DNA of 64,000 bases from a virus: positions 202,025-266,024 of IMG/VR virus record IMGVR_UViG_3300042564_002819; one strand, given 5' to 3'. Positions 34,714 through 43,745 of this stretch are shown here, piece after piece. The first letter of the stretch is position 1. Each line of letters opens with the position of its first letter. Both the position numbers and the translations under genes were made by a program. The notes beneath the pieces are model-generated. The model had not been told where the DNA came from. It searched no databases and saw nothing but the letters and a program-made list of their open reading frames with translations.

Positions 34714-35630
34714 GTGCAAACGGAATTAGCAATCTTGCAACAAAAGAACTAAGACAAAAAGCCAAACTTGAATTAGCTGCCGTTGAACGTGCTGCTGACG
34801 GTCGTAGATCAGTCTATGATTTATCCGAATTGCCTACAAAATATGTTGGAAACACTGTGGTAAACAATCTCAACAGTGGCGGACTAGTACTAGGACGTCC
34901 TTGGAGTTCTACTGAAACTCCTAACTTGTTCTCAGGGTTGGCCATATGGTATGACACAGCTACAGCATCAACTATCAACGGTGGTACATTCTCAGATGGC
35001 ACTACTGTTACCGCATTAACCAACAGAGCAACTGGTACAAATGGTGCTGGAGGTGGTACTGGACGAGAGCCAACAGTGCAGAATGGTGTGGGTGATACAC
35101 TCAACGGTTATCCTGTGATTAGATTTGCCACAGCCACTACATACGATAATATTAGATTTACCACCAATGCCTTTGACAATGCCACAGGATGGACTGTGGT
35201 TATGTTAGCAAAAACAGTTATCACAGGGGGATTCAACCCTGCCTTGTTTATGATAACTGATTCTTCACAAGTCAGTATAACTGGAGTTAGATATTTTGGC
35301 GGCAGTCAATTTATATTCTATACCCCTGCGGGATCAGCCAATGTAGCCAGCAGTATAGATCCAGACGGCACTTGGAAGATTATCACAATGCGTTACGATA
35401 GCACAGCAGCCGTGGCCAGTAGATGTACGTTTAGATGGGCTAAGGTAGCAAGAACTGTGACCAACGGTGGCACACCACCAAGTGGAACTGTTCCGGCCAC
35501 AGCGACCTATGTTGAAACTATGAGTGCATTTGACGGCGACCTTGCAGAACAAGTAGCTTACAACCGTGCGTTGTCAGACGCAGAAATCACAGCCCTAGAA
35601 GACTACCTCAGCAGCAAATGGGGAGTATAA
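34710..35630 (+). CDS. Fibre-associated protein with LamG-like domain
   Basis: 306 aa. N-terminal helix (MSANGISNLATKELRQKAKL), then from residue 70 LFSGLAIWYDTATASTINGG, YPVIRFATATTYDNIRFTTN, GWTVVMLAKTV, DPDGTWKIITMRYD, and C-terminal YNRALSDAEITALEDYLSSK, which is the end of a LamG/concanavalin-like jellyroll. Such domains bind sugars; host-surface recognition is likely. Confidence 0.7.
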   Translation: MSANGISNLATKELRQKAKLELAAVERAADGRRSVYDLSELPTKYVGNTVVNNLNSGGLVLGRPWSSTETPNLFSGLAIWYDTATASTINGGTFSDGTTVTALTNRATGTNGAGGGTGREPTVQNGVGDTLNGYPVIRFATATTYDNIRFTTNAFDNATGWTVVMLAKTVITGGFNPALFMITDSSQVSITGVRYFGGSQFIFYTPAGSANVASSIDPDGTWKIITMRYDSTAAVASRCTFRWAKVARTVTNGGTPPSGTVPATATYVETMSAFDGDLAEQVAYNRALSDAEITALEDYLSSKWGV

Positions 35631-35633
35631 CCT

Positions 35634-37478
35634 GTGCCTAATTTAAATCCCAACAGCACCAACTACGTTCACAGTTACGAGCCAAACACCAATGACCTTA
35701 CCATGGCCATGGACTACAACACCAACGGCGAACCAGTCATACGCACCATTGTCGAAGGTGTTACCATTGAAGGTGATGTTACTGTAGACAAAGTTAGACT
35801 GTGGGACGGCACCAACGATCTGTTCTTTGATTCAACAGTCAACGACGGAGAATCATCTCCTACCGCGGTATTGCCCACAGAAAGTCACAGCATGGTTTAC
35901 AACGGTTCGACTTGGGACCGCTTGCGTGGCAATATCACAGATGGTGTACTTACACAGATCAGCAACGATTACCTAGCCATCAGCAAAGACACCAATGCCA
36001 ACAGCGACAGCAATCGCATCTTTGTTAATGCTACGGGCACTGTAGAACTAGGTACCACAACACTGGCAGCATTGGAAACAATCACAGTTAACCAAGGTAC
36101 CAATCCATGGACTGTAAACGGCAATATCAATGCTACCATCGACGGCGAAGTATCAGTAGCAGGATCCAATCCAGACGCATTTGGTCGTGCTAGAATCAGC
36201 GAACTGTTTACTCTAGGCGACTACAAACATATCTATGCTGTAGATCCAAACTTCCTTGACGGGTTAGCCAATGGCGGTTCTGTGACATTTCTTCCTGATC
36301 AAGCCGCTTGTGTGTTAGCCACCAGCAGCAACTCTGCTAGTTCTGCCATACACCAAACCAAATTCTATCATCACTACCAACCAGGCAAGAGTCAGTTAAT
36401 CTACAGCAGTTTCAACTTCCGTGCTCCTAATCGCAATGTGACCAAACGCACAGGATACTTTGATGCCAACGACGGTATCTATTTTGAACAGGTGGGCAGT
36501 GACACAGCAGATGGAAGTACTGTAAGTCCTACTACGCAAACATTGAACTGGGTTATAAGATCTTATGTGGGCGGAAGTCCTAGCGAAGCAACTTTTAATA
36601 CAACTGTTAATGGATTGGCCTATGTATATAAACGCCGTGTACCGCAAAGTGAATGGAACGTAGACAAATGTGATGGCACAGGACCTAGTGGATTTAAATT
36701 AGATATTACCAAAACACAGTTAGCCTGGATAGATTTCCAATGGTTGGGTGTAGGCCGTGTTCGTTGCGGATTCGCCCACCAAGGAGAACTGATCACCGCA
36801 CACGAATACTATCACGACAATGTTTTGCCCACAGTCTATTTGAGCAATCCTAACCTTCCTGTTCGCTGTGAAATACGCAATACTGGAACAACCCCAGGAG
36901 GTGCCTTTGATCAGATCTGTGCCACTGTGATGAGTGAAGGCGGCTATGTGGAATCGGGCATTGACTGGAGCGTGTATACCGCACCTCGTACTACACCTAC
37001 TCCAGGACAGACACGTTTTCCTTTGATTGCTATTAGATTGAAAAACACATTTAATGGTTATCCTAATAGATTGAGTGTGCGTCCTAACAGCCTAGGATTG
37101 TATGCTGAAACCAACAGTATCTTATTTGAAGTAGTTAAGTTCCCTAATGCTGCTAGTCTTAGCACCACCGATCCTGGGGGGCTGGTGTGGACATCGGCAG
37201 ATGCTGACAGTGGCGTAGAATACTGTGTAAATGCCACAAGTTTCACAGCCGCAAATGGTGATCGATTTGCTTCTGGATATGTGCCTAGCGGATCAAGTCA
37301 AAACAGTCTAAGTCCGGTGGCTACCGGTACTCTGACTGCGGCAAAGAAAAATATCATCAGTCAAAACATTGACAGCACCAATTCTGAAGTATATTGTGTA
37401 TTAGTCAGCACAGTTAATGCTGGCAATCAAACTACAGCCACAGTGGCCGCAACTATACAGTGGCGAGAGATTTATTAA
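35634..37478 (+). CDS. Large virion structural/fibre protein
   Basis: 614 aa, GTG start. MPNLNPNSTNYVHSYEPNTN; VEGVTIEGDVTVDKVRLWDG and VNQGTNPWTVNGNINATIDG are repeated beta motifs. The middle (FGRARISELFTLGDYKHIYA) and KPGKSQLIYSSFNF-like part recur in marine T4-like structural proteins. Ends TTATVAATIQWREIY. Probably fibre or baseplate-associated. Confidence 0.7.
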   Translation: MPNLNPNSTNYVHSYEPNTNDLTMAMDYNTNGEPVIRTIVEGVTIEGDVTVDKVRLWDGTNDLFFDSTVNDGESSPTAVLPTESHSMVYNGSTWDRLRGNITDGVLTQISNDYLAISKDTNANSDSNRIFVNATGTVELGTTTLAALETITVNQGTNPWTVNGNINATIDGEVSVAGSNPDAFGRARISELFTLGDYKHIYAVDPNFLDGLANGGSVTFLPDQAACVLATSSNSASSAIHQTKFYHHYQPGKSQLIYSSFNFRAPNRNVTKRTGYFDANDGIYFEQVGSDTADGSTVSPTTQTLNWVIRSYVGGSPSEATFNTTVNGLAYVYKRRVPQSEWNVDKCDGTGPSGFKLDITKTQLAWIDFQWLGVGRVRCGFAHQGELITAHEYYHDNVLPTVYLSNPNLPVRCEIRNTGTTPGGAFDQICATVMSEGGYVESGIDWSVYTAPRTTPTPGQTRFPLIAIRLKNTFNGYPNRLSVRPNSLGLYAETNSILFEVVKFPNAASLSTTDPGGLVWTSADADSGVEYCVNATSFTAANGDRFASGYVPSGSSQNSLSPVATGTLTAAKKNIISQNIDSTNSEVYCVLVSTVNAGNQTTATVAATIQWREIY

Positions 37479-37480
37479 GA

Positions 37481-37488
37481 GATAAATA
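37481..37488 (+). promoter_or_regulatory. Late promoter GATAAATA
   Basis: 5 nt before the ATG at 37494. Confidence 0.6.
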
Positions 37489-37493
37489 ACATT

Positions 37494-37784
37494 ATGCGTA
37501 TGGACGAGATCACAATAAACATTCCGATTACCATTGATCTAGATGGGGTTAAACCACGTGTGAATGTTGCAGGCAAGGATGCCAAGGACGATGAAGAACT
37601 TGATCAAAATCCTGTGATGATGAATCCACTACAACAAGAACTAGAACTCAAGAAAGCAGAGTTGGGCAAAAAGTCACCGGTTATCAATAAAATGATCGAT
37701 GACGAAACTATAGGCGAAGAACCAGCAGATGATCAAGAAGATAGCATTGCTAATCTAAAAACACTAGCAGGTTTGCAACGATAA
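37494..37784 (+). CDS. Packaged-type acidic protein
   Basis: 96 aa. MRMDEITINIPITIDLDGVK fits the targeting-like pattern; then acidic and helical (NPLQQELELKKAELGKKSPV; QEDSIANLKTLAGLQR). Ends with the start of the next late promoter. Function unknown. Confidence 0.6.
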   Translation: MRMDEITINIPITIDLDGVKPRVNVAGKDAKDDEELDQNPVMMNPLQQELELKKAELGKKSPVINKMIDDETIGEEPADDQEDSIANLKTLAGLQR

Positions 37785-37787
37785 ATA
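37780..37787 (+). promoter_or_regulatory. Late promoter GATAAATA
   Basis: 19 nt before the ATG of the long fibre gene; overlaps the upstream stop. Confidence 0.65.
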
Positions 37788-37806
37788 CTCTAACTAGGGT
37801 ATTTAG

Positions 37807-40443
37807 ATGGCATTCACACAAGATTTTCGCACTCAAAGACGCAATTACAATGACGGCGATACTCGCTTAGGCGAAAAGGATCGTCTGTGGTATGATAGTA
37901 TTACCAACAGCATACGCATCGGCGACGGCGAAACTCCTGGCGGTGTAGCAGTCGGAGGAGCAGGTGGTAGCAGCTACACATTGCCTACTGCAACTACCAC
38001 AGTCAAAGGTGGTGTTAAAATCGATGGCACCACTATCACAATCAACAACCAAGTTATAAGTGGATTCAGTGGCAGTTACAACGACCTAACCAACAAGCCC
38101 ACAATACCCACAAACACCAATCAGTTGACCAACGGTGCTGGATTTATTACCGGTTATACAGAAACTGATCCGGTGTTTGTAGGACATGCGTCCTACAATA
38201 TAACCAGCACACAGATAACAAACTGGGATACAGCATATGGGTGGGGTGATCATGCCGGCGCAGGATACTTAACATCAGTTGGTACAATCAGTTACAACGA
38301 TTTATCAAACAAACCCACACTATTCTCAGGTAGTTATACTGATTTGTCTAATAAGCCTACACTGTTCTCGGGTAGTTATAATGACCTAACAGATAAACCT
38401 AATCTCAGTAGCACATATCAATTTTCAGTTGCAGGCGACGATTCGACTCAACGACTAATAAGCACAGGCGAAACAGTTAAATTTATAGGCGCAGGCGGAA
38501 TCACCACCAGTAGCGATGCAGAAGGTGCTGTTACAATTACCCAGGGTAGCACAGATAACATAATTAAGGTTGCTGGATCATTCGGGACTGAAAGCCCATT
38601 CAAGTCTGAAGTTGTTGCTGATCTTGCCACTGGTGTTAGAATTAGCACTTGGTGGGGTCTTCCAGCATTTGCTACTGAAGAACGCTGGCAGTTTGACTAT
38701 GACGGGATACTAACATTCCCGGACGGTACAGAACAAGCAACCGCCTGGACTGGTACAAGCACCACCCTACAATGGACTGCCGCTGAATTTTTCCCAAGTG
38801 CCCCTGCACAAACAACTATAACGGCCGGCGATGGTGCTGTTGATATCAATTTAGTAACAGGTATACCTGGTTCATCAACTTCGGTAAACTGGTCTTTCAC
38901 TAATCAAGGTACTATTGAGTTCCCAGACAGCACTACACAATACTCTGCCTACACTGGCGATAGTTCTACCACTGAAGCACTGACTATTGGCACAGGACTG
39001 AGTGGAACAAGTTTCAACGGCAGCACCGCAGTTACTATTGCACTGGATGATAACTATGGCGACACAAAGAATCCTTATGCCAGCAAGACGGCAAAATATT
39101 TCCTAGCTGCACCAAATGCAGACAACGGTGCTCCAACATTCCGTGCTATTGTTGCTTCAGATATACCTACACTAAATCAAAACACCACAGGATCTGCCGC
39201 AACATTGACTACAGCCCGTGCTATCAATGGCGTAGACTTTGATGGTAGTGCGGCTATTACTATAACAGCCGCCGCAGGAACACTAACTGGCACAACATTA
39301 AACTCAACAGTAGTATCTAGTAGTTTAACCAGTGTAGGTACACTTACATCGTTGACTTCTAGTGGATTAGTAAGATTCAACAATGCTGGAGTAGGCGCAT
39401 CATATAATGCCGCTGGTAACTCTGTTAACATTGGCGGAGTATTAGGTGTCGCTTCAAACATCTATGCTAATGGTAACATAGACATTGTTGCCGGTAGTGC
39501 TTACTACATAGGTGGTAATACTGTATTGAACGGCAACACATTAGGCAGTAACATTGTTAATAGTAGTTTAACATCAGTTGGAACACTAACAAGTTTAAGC
39601 AGTGGTGCTATCACAACAACAGGTACACTAGCACTAAATGCCAGTGGCGGTATTACTACCAATCAAACTACATTCCCGTTAGTTAACACAACGGCAACTA
39701 CAGTAAACTTTGCCGGTGCAGCCACAGCATTGAATATGGGCGCAAGCACTGGTACTACCACAATCAACAATAACTTGTCAATGGCCAGTGGCAAAACTAT
39801 AGGTACAACTGCTAGTATCACAAGTAATGCCGCAACAGCGTTCATTGCTGGTACTGCCGCTGAAAGTGGTGTAGCATTACAAATGCCGCTTGAAGGTGCT
39901 CTACGTAATCTTACTAACGGACTTACTAATATGTATTTCGATGTTAGCACTGGCGGAACAACTCAGGGACAGTTCCAGTTCCGTAGTAGCAACGCATTCA
40001 CCAATGTGTTGACTATGAGTCCTACTGCGTTTAATGTTAACACTGGCGCAACTGTAACAGCAAGAACACCTAGTCTTGGTAGACTGCCATTCAATTCTGC
40101 AATCGACACTGAACTAACCATTGATGATATGCGTTTCCGCATCAGCAACCAAGGCGGTATATTTCCGCAGGTTATTGGCAACGGTTCATCAAGGAATCTT
40201 GCCTGGACAGTAGTAGCCGCAAGAAACGGTAGTGCAATTCAACAAACAGGTAGCACCGGTACTATTGTATCAAGCAGTGCTTGGACTAGTTTATATACTG
40301 CTGCCGGCATGGACGCCTCTGGCGATACTTATACAGCTACACTACAGGATAAAGCAGCAGGTCGTATCTATCGTGTGACATTTATGCGTAGCGACAACGG
40401 TACTACAACAGGTTACAATATTATAGCCGAACGTATATTATAA
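37807..40443 (+). CDS. Long tail fibre protein
   Basis: 878 aa. N-terminal attachment part MAFTQDFRTQRRNYNDGDTR with RLGEKDRLWYDSITNSIRIG, then fibre repeats: SYNDLTNKPTIP, YNDLSNKPTLFSG, YTDLSNKPTLFSG, SYNDLTDKPNLSS; later TLNSTVVSSSLTSVGTLTSL and SNIVNSSLTSVGTLTSLSSG, typical of beta-helical shafts. C-terminal 200 residues form the tip (RIYRVTFMRSDNGTTTGYNI). Trimeric host-binding fibre; the terminator at 40479 ends the operon. Confidence 0.8.
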   Translation: MAFTQDFRTQRRNYNDGDTRLGEKDRLWYDSITNSIRIGDGETPGGVAVGGAGGSSYTLPTATTTVKGGVKIDGTTITINNQVISGFSGSYNDLTNKPTIPTNTNQLTNGAGFITGYTETDPVFVGHASYNITSTQITNWDTAYGWGDHAGAGYLTSVGTISYNDLSNKPTLFSGSYTDLSNKPTLFSGSYNDLTDKPNLSSTYQFSVAGDDSTQRLISTGETVKFIGAGGITTSSDAEGAVTITQGSTDNIIKVAGSFGTESPFKSEVVADLATGVRISTWWGLPAFATEERWQFDYDGILTFPDGTEQATAWTGTSTTLQWTAAEFFPSAPAQTTITAGDGAVDINLVTGIPGSSTSVNWSFTNQGTIEFPDSTTQYSAYTGDSSTTEALTIGTGLSGTSFNGSTAVTIALDDNYGDTKNPYASKTAKYFLAAPNADNGAPTFRAIVASDIPTLNQNTTGSAATLTTARAINGVDFDGSAAITITAAAGTLTGTTLNSTVVSSSLTSVGTLTSLTSSGLVRFNNAGVGASYNAAGNSVNIGGVLGVASNIYANGNIDIVAGSAYYIGGNTVLNGNTLGSNIVNSSLTSVGTLTSLSSGAITTTGTLALNASGGITTNQTTFPLVNTTATTVNFAGAATALNMGASTGTTTINNNLSMASGKTIGTTASITSNAATAFIAGTAAESGVALQMPLEGALRNLTNGLTNMYFDVSTGGTTQGQFQFRSSNAFTNVLTMSPTAFNVNTGATVTARTPSLGRLPFNSAIDTELTIDDMRFRISNQGGIFPQVIGNGSSRNLAWTVVAARNGSAIQQTGSTGTIVSSSAWTSLYTAAGMDASGDTYTATLQDKAAGRIYRVTFMRSDNGTTTGYNIIAERIL

Positions 40444-40478
40444 GCGGATGCATGATTAGAGGTGCGTAAAACGTTTAA

Positions 40479-40510
40479 CCCCTGCTAGCATTACACTAAC
40501 AGGGGCTTTC
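40479..40510 (+). terminator. Terminator after long fibre gene
   Basis: CCCCTG / CAGGGG then CTTTCTAT; 15-nt loop, short T-run. Confidence 0.5.
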
Positions 40511-40567
40511 TATAATATATAATAAACAGGCTATGCCCGGATCTTTAATAATAAGTTTACAGTTTAT

Positions 40568-40879
40568 TTAATCTTTTTTACCAACATTACCGTTTACAAA
40601 GTTGTAGAACTTTTCAGCAGCTTCCAGCACTTGGTCAGCACCAGGTACTTGCGGCATTTCTACTTTGGTTACAACTTCCTTGCCATCTTTTGAAACACTG
40701 GTTTCATACTGGCCCCACTTGGTGTGGTAGTCTTGCCAGACTTGGCTTTGAGCCATTTCAAGGACCTGGGCTCTAATTTCATATCCATTTTTATTAAAAG
40801 TTACTCGAGGCATTGCTGCCTTTAGTTGTTCGCCGAATGCCTGTGCGGCTTCTTGCATTTGTTTCGCGTAATCGTTCAT
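40568..40879 (-). CDS. Conserved phage protein
   Basis: 103 aa, MNDYAKQMQEAAQAFGEQLK, AAMPRVTFNKNGYEIRAQVL, EMAQSQVWQDYHTKWGQYET, C-terminal AEKFYNFVNGNVGKKD. Known from marine T4-like phages, function unknown. AGGAGAAC precedes ATG; own early promoter. Confidence 0.7.
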   Translation of the reverse strand: MNDYAKQMQEAAQAFGEQLKAAMPRVTFNKNGYEIRAQVLEMAQSQVWQDYHTKWGQYETSVSKDGKEVVTKVEMPQVPGADQVLEAAEKFYNFVNGNVGKKD

Positions 40880-40921
40880 TTTGTGTTCTCCTGTATCTGT
40901 GTGTTTGTGTTACGTGTTGTT

Positions 40922-40950
40922 AATGTAACAGAGTATTTACTGTTTGTCAA
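40922..40950 (-). promoter_or_regulatory. Early promoter of 40568-40879 gene
   Basis: TTGACA, 17 bp, TACATT; the -35 lies in the last codons of the 24-aa gene. Confidence 0.7.
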
Positions 40951-41011
40951 CTGGTTTAGATTCCTTTGTAGGAATCTTTTCTTCTTCGTTGTAGTATGGT
41001 ATGTGAGCCAT
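40937..41011 (-). CDS. 24-aa micro-protein, sixth of an overlapping chain
   Basis: MAHIPYYNEEEKIPTKESKP then VDKQ. Starts TAATG on the upstream stop. Acidic/basic mixed peptide with an aromatic N-terminus. Supported by coupling only. Confidence 0.4.
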   Translation of the reverse strand: MAHIPYYNEEEKIPTKESKPVDKQ

Positions 41012-41130
41012 TATTCAATCTCCAAAATTAGTTTTCTAGCAAGATCATGATATCCTTGTCTTGCAAGTTCAGCAGATGCTCTAGTACGGCCAACACGTTC
41101 AAAGAAGTTGGCAATACGATGCCACATCAT
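41011..41130 (-). CDS. 39-aa micro-protein, fifth of the chain
   Basis: MMWHRIANFFERVGRTRASA then ELARQGYHDLARKLILEIE. The RAAAELARQG-type helix recurs in marine T4-like phages. AAAAAAGGCGGC supplies the binding site inside the upstream micro-gene; ATGA overlap. Confidence 0.55.
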   Translation of the reverse strand: MMWHRIANFFERVGRTRASAELARQGYHDLARKLILEIE

Positions 41131-41192
41131 TTGCCGCCTTTTTTCTTTTCGCTGTAATCGCGATAGTAACTGTGATCTGGATCTATCATCAT
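41127..41192 (-). CDS. 21-aa micro-protein, fourth of the chain
   Basis: MMIDPDHSYYRDYSEKKKGG then K. Both ends overlap neighbours by ATGA. Its length fits exactly the space between them, which argues for a real peptide or a translational bridge. Confidence 0.4.
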   Translation of the reverse strand: MMIDPDHSYYRDYSEKKKGGK

Positions 41193-41353
41193 GTCCACCC
41201 TGCTAGATTTTGATTTGCTCGGATCTGCCACGGTGCTTCGTGACGATCGATTCTTCTAATACGATTCTCTAAATCAACAAGATCAACTGCCTCAGCTAGG
41301 TATTCTTCGATCTGATCTTTTTCAGTTCTTGCTTTGAATAGATTTTTAAACAT
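41189..41353 (-). CDS. DUF3563-like small protein
   Basis: 54 aa from MFKNLFKARTEKDQIEEYLA with EAVDLVDLENRIRRIDRHEA, the YL-EA-DL-DLE-R pattern of DUF3563. AGGAGGC precedes ATG, which rejects a start 18 nt upstream. Overlaps the DUF1127-like gene by 8 nt. The domain is mainly alpha/beta-proteobacterial, a hint of host. Confidence 0.65.
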   Translation of the reverse strand: MFKNLFKARTEKDQIEEYLAEAVDLVDLENRIRRIDRHEAPWQIRANQNLAGWT

Positions 41354-41516
41354 AGCGAGCCTCCTTGCCATAAGCAGCCTCTAATGCAATTTGCTCAATC
41401 GAACTATGACTTAATCCCAAGTCCTTGAGTTGATGCACAGTCAACGAACTGAGTTCTTTGTAGGTTTTTCTGTAGGTTCGGTTTCTAGCATACCATTCTG
41501 TCAACAGTGATATCAT
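41346..41516 (-). CDS. DUF1127-like small protein
   Basis: 56 aa. EWYARNRTYRKTYKELSSLT then VHQLKDLGLSHSSIEQIALE keeps the R-R-T-REL--L---L-DIG--R--I pattern of DUF1127. Host DUF1127 proteins act in RNA turnover and phosphate or carbon control in Alphaproteobacteria. A phage copy could interfere with these. ATGA overlap with the upstream gene. Confidence 0.65.
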   Translation of the reverse strand: MISLLTEWYARNRTYRKTYKELSSLTVHQLKDLGLSHSSIEQIALEAAYGKEARYV

Positions 41517-41680
41517 CGTGTTACTCCAAATTTAGGAGCAACCCCGTACTGCTTCATATGAAAGTATGCGTATTCAGCATCCTTCTTGTATTCGGTGCGA
41601 GCCCATATGGCCAGATCACGATCTGACATAGTGGGTTTAGTGATTTTGGTTATACTATCAAAAAGTTTTAGTGTTAACAT
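41513..41680 (-). CDS. 55-aa conserved micro-protein, first of the chain
   Basis: MLTLKLFDSITKITKPTMSD, then RDLAIWARTEYKKDAEYAYF and HMKQYGVAPKFGVTR. The L-RWA-TEY---W--AY and APKFGV parts recur in marine T4-like phages. A second ATG directly upstream (41683) is equally placed behind AGAGAGAA. No clear promoter. Confidence 0.6.
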   Translation of the reverse strand: MLTLKLFDSITKITKPTMSDRDLAIWARTEYKKDAEYAYFHMKQYGVAPKFGVTR

Positions 41681-41850
41681 CATTTCTCTCTTTTGTTCTG
41701 TGTGTTTGTATATCTGTGTTCAAATGCAGAATTATGCTGCACTTGCACACTATATTTACTATAAAATGTTGACAAAAACGAGCGTGATTATTGCAAAGAC
41801 GATATGCGTGTAGTGCATAGCACAAAAACTTCTTGACAAATGCTACTACA

Positions 41851-41859
41851 TAATAAATA
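41851..41859 (+). promoter_or_regulatory. Late promoter TAATAAATA
   Basis: 17 nt before the ATG at 41876. Confidence 0.6.
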
Positions 41860-41875
41860 CTATAAGGACAAGGCA

Positions 41876-42130
41876 ATGAAGAAAAAAACACGTGGTATCT
41901 TAGAAGAACTTTCCAGTGTAGGTCGAAAAACTTACACTGATGAATTCATACAAACTACTGGAAGCAACCTTATTGAAAGTGCTGTTAATCTTTTGACAAA
42001 GATACATGAGACATATCCTGAAGAAGTTGCTATAGATTTGGAAAGACGTTTTCTAAATGCAATACGGGGGTCCAATCCTCGTAAGTTTAGATACGGTGTT
42101 GAAAAAATAATAGAATCAAAAAAGAAGTAA
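41876..42130 (+). CDS. Conserved phage protein
   Basis: 84 aa from MKKKTRGILEELSSVGRKTY; an ATG at 41840 lies upstream of the late promoter and is rejected. NLIESAVNLLTKIHETYPEE, then VAIDLERRFLNAIRGSNPRK. Helical, basic C-terminus. Known in marine T4-like phages, unknown function. Confidence 0.65.
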   Translation: MKKKTRGILEELSSVGRKTYTDEFIQTTGSNLIESAVNLLTKIHETYPEEVAIDLERRFLNAIRGSNPRKFRYGVEKIIESKKK

Positions 42131-42132
42131 AA

Positions 42133-42813
42133 ATGGGCGGAAATGTATTCATAGATGTTGTGCCATTTGACCATTCTCAAATAGGTGCAATTGCAGAACA
42201 TTTAGATTCTGTACTGTCTCAGATTGGAGTTTCTGTTATTCCAATTGGTAGTACAGCCAATCCGGTTGTAGGTAAAAAAAGCGGAGACTTCGACGTTCTT
42301 GTTGAAGAAAGAATCCTAGCACAGGTTTTCAATGAAGACAATCCTAGAAACATTAGAAAAAAATTAAAAGACTTATTTGATAAGTCTGGCGATACAACTA
42401 CATTAAATGGAATTGCCGTTCATGTACGAGTTCCAATTAACAACGAAGCTTATCAAGCAGATATATTAGTCACACCTCAGGCAAAAGAAGTAAGCAAGTT
42501 TCACATACACAAAATACCTGCCAATTCTAAGTACAAAGGTGTACATAAGCATCTTGCTATGATGTACCTTGCAAAATCAAAAGGTTTGCTTTGGAGTGCG
42601 TTTCAAGGTTTGTTTAATAGAAACAAAGAAGGAAAACGTGGAGACTTTATAACTAACAAATTAGATACAATTGCTTACTTGTTGATCGGAGTAAACGGTA
42701 AAGAACAAGACTTTGATTGTTTTGAAAGTATTGTAGCAGCACTTCCTGTTGATGTTGCAAATAAAATGATTGCAGACTTGAAAGAAGATCCTAGCTGGAA
42801 AGAAATTGCATGA
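42133..42813 (+). CDS. Nucleotidyltransferase-fold protein
   Basis: 226 aa. IPIGSTANPVVGKKSGDFDV carries the GS...D-D site of polymerase-beta-like nucleotidyltransferases, and EAYQADILVTP the third acidic residue. HIHKIPANSKYKGVHKHLAM follows. It would transfer a nucleotide to RNA, protein or small molecule. The next gene overlaps by 4 nt. T4-like marine relatives exist; substrate unknown. Confidence 0.65.
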   Translation: MGGNVFIDVVPFDHSQIGAIAEHLDSVLSQIGVSVIPIGSTANPVVGKKSGDFDVLVEERILAQVFNEDNPRNIRKKLKDLFDKSGDTTTLNGIAVHVRVPINNEAYQADILVTPQAKEVSKFHIHKIPANSKYKGVHKHLAMMYLAKSKGLLWSAFQGLFNRNKEGKRGDFITNKLDTIAYLLIGVNGKEQDFDCFESIVAALPVDVANKMIADLKEDPSWKEIA

Positions 42814-43745
42814 AAATTTTTGAAGTAATTAGAAGTAATGAAATAAATCCTAACATGGCCAGAACAGCAGAGTTGACAGCTGACTATGCTGACCGAGTAA
42901 CACCAACCAATCACAAAATTGGCAACTGGAATATATTTGAAATTAAGCCTGGAGTACGTAGCCGTGCTGAATTAATGCTATTTGTTGGGGTCGAAGACGG
43001 ACCTAATGAATTACCTGAATTGTACGGACAGCTTGCATTACTAAAGCAACCGCACCAAGGCAAAGACTTTGTGTTTTCCGAAATATACTTTGATCCTGTT
43101 TTACAAGGAAAAGGAATTGCATTACAGTTGTACAAACTGGCTATAGAAAAATATGGATACACAATTGTAAGCGACACCAGTCAAACAAAGGGCAGTGAAA
43201 AACTTTGGAATTCTCTTGCAAGAGATCCACGCATTAATGTTTATGCATGGGAAACCGATAGCGATTCTTTTAGAGAATTTGACCCAGATGATCCAGACGA
43301 TGTGTATTATGATCCTAGCGAAATAAACATACTTAAAAAAGAACTATCAGACATACAAGATCGTCTACATCAGCAATACATGTCTGGCAATATCGACGAC
43401 GATGAATACGGAAATTTATTAAAACAGTATGCTGATCCGATATATGACGACCTAGAAGCAATGGAAAGAGCACAAGACACTCGTTTGGTTGCAACAGCAA
43501 AAAATATAAAGACAACAGTATCTGAGGCTGTACTCAACGAACAGCCAGTTCTTTCTAGTTGGATAACTGACATTACCTTACAAAAAAATGAACGTGATGT
43601 CACAATGACATTGGGCAACGGACGTAGATATAAGGTTGCAAGTGTTGGCAGACCTGTGTATACTGCTTGGGTAAACAGCAACTCTAAGGGAAAATTTTGG
43701 CACACAAATATCAAACGTCGTCATCGAGTATTGAGACTTTTGTAA
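42810..43745 (+). CDS. Packaged-type GNAT acetyltransferase fused to a KTSC-like domain
   Basis: 311 aa. MKIFEVIRSNEINPN is targeting-like. Residues 88-135 form the GNAT core: FSEIYFDPVLQGKGIALQLY with the acetyl-CoA loop QGKGIA (99-104). After an acidic helical linker the last 65 residues (LSSWITDITLQKNERDVTMT; VASVGRPVYTAWVNSNSKGK) resemble KTSC, a small fold also seen beside phage proteins. If packaged it could acetylate host proteins at the start of infection. Confidence 0.6.
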   Translation: MKIFEVIRSNEINPNMARTAELTADYADRVTPTNHKIGNWNIFEIKPGVRSRAELMLFVGVEDGPNELPELYGQLALLKQPHQGKDFVFSEIYFDPVLQGKGIALQLYKLAIEKYGYTIVSDTSQTKGSEKLWNSLARDPRINVYAWETDSDSFREFDPDDPDDVYYDPSEINILKKELSDIQDRLHQQYMSGNIDDDEYGNLLKQYADPIYDDLEAMERAQDTRLVATAKNIKTTVSEAVLNEQPVLSSWITDITLQKNERDVTMTLGNGRRYKVASVGRPVYTAWVNSNSKGKFWHTNIKRRHRVLRLL

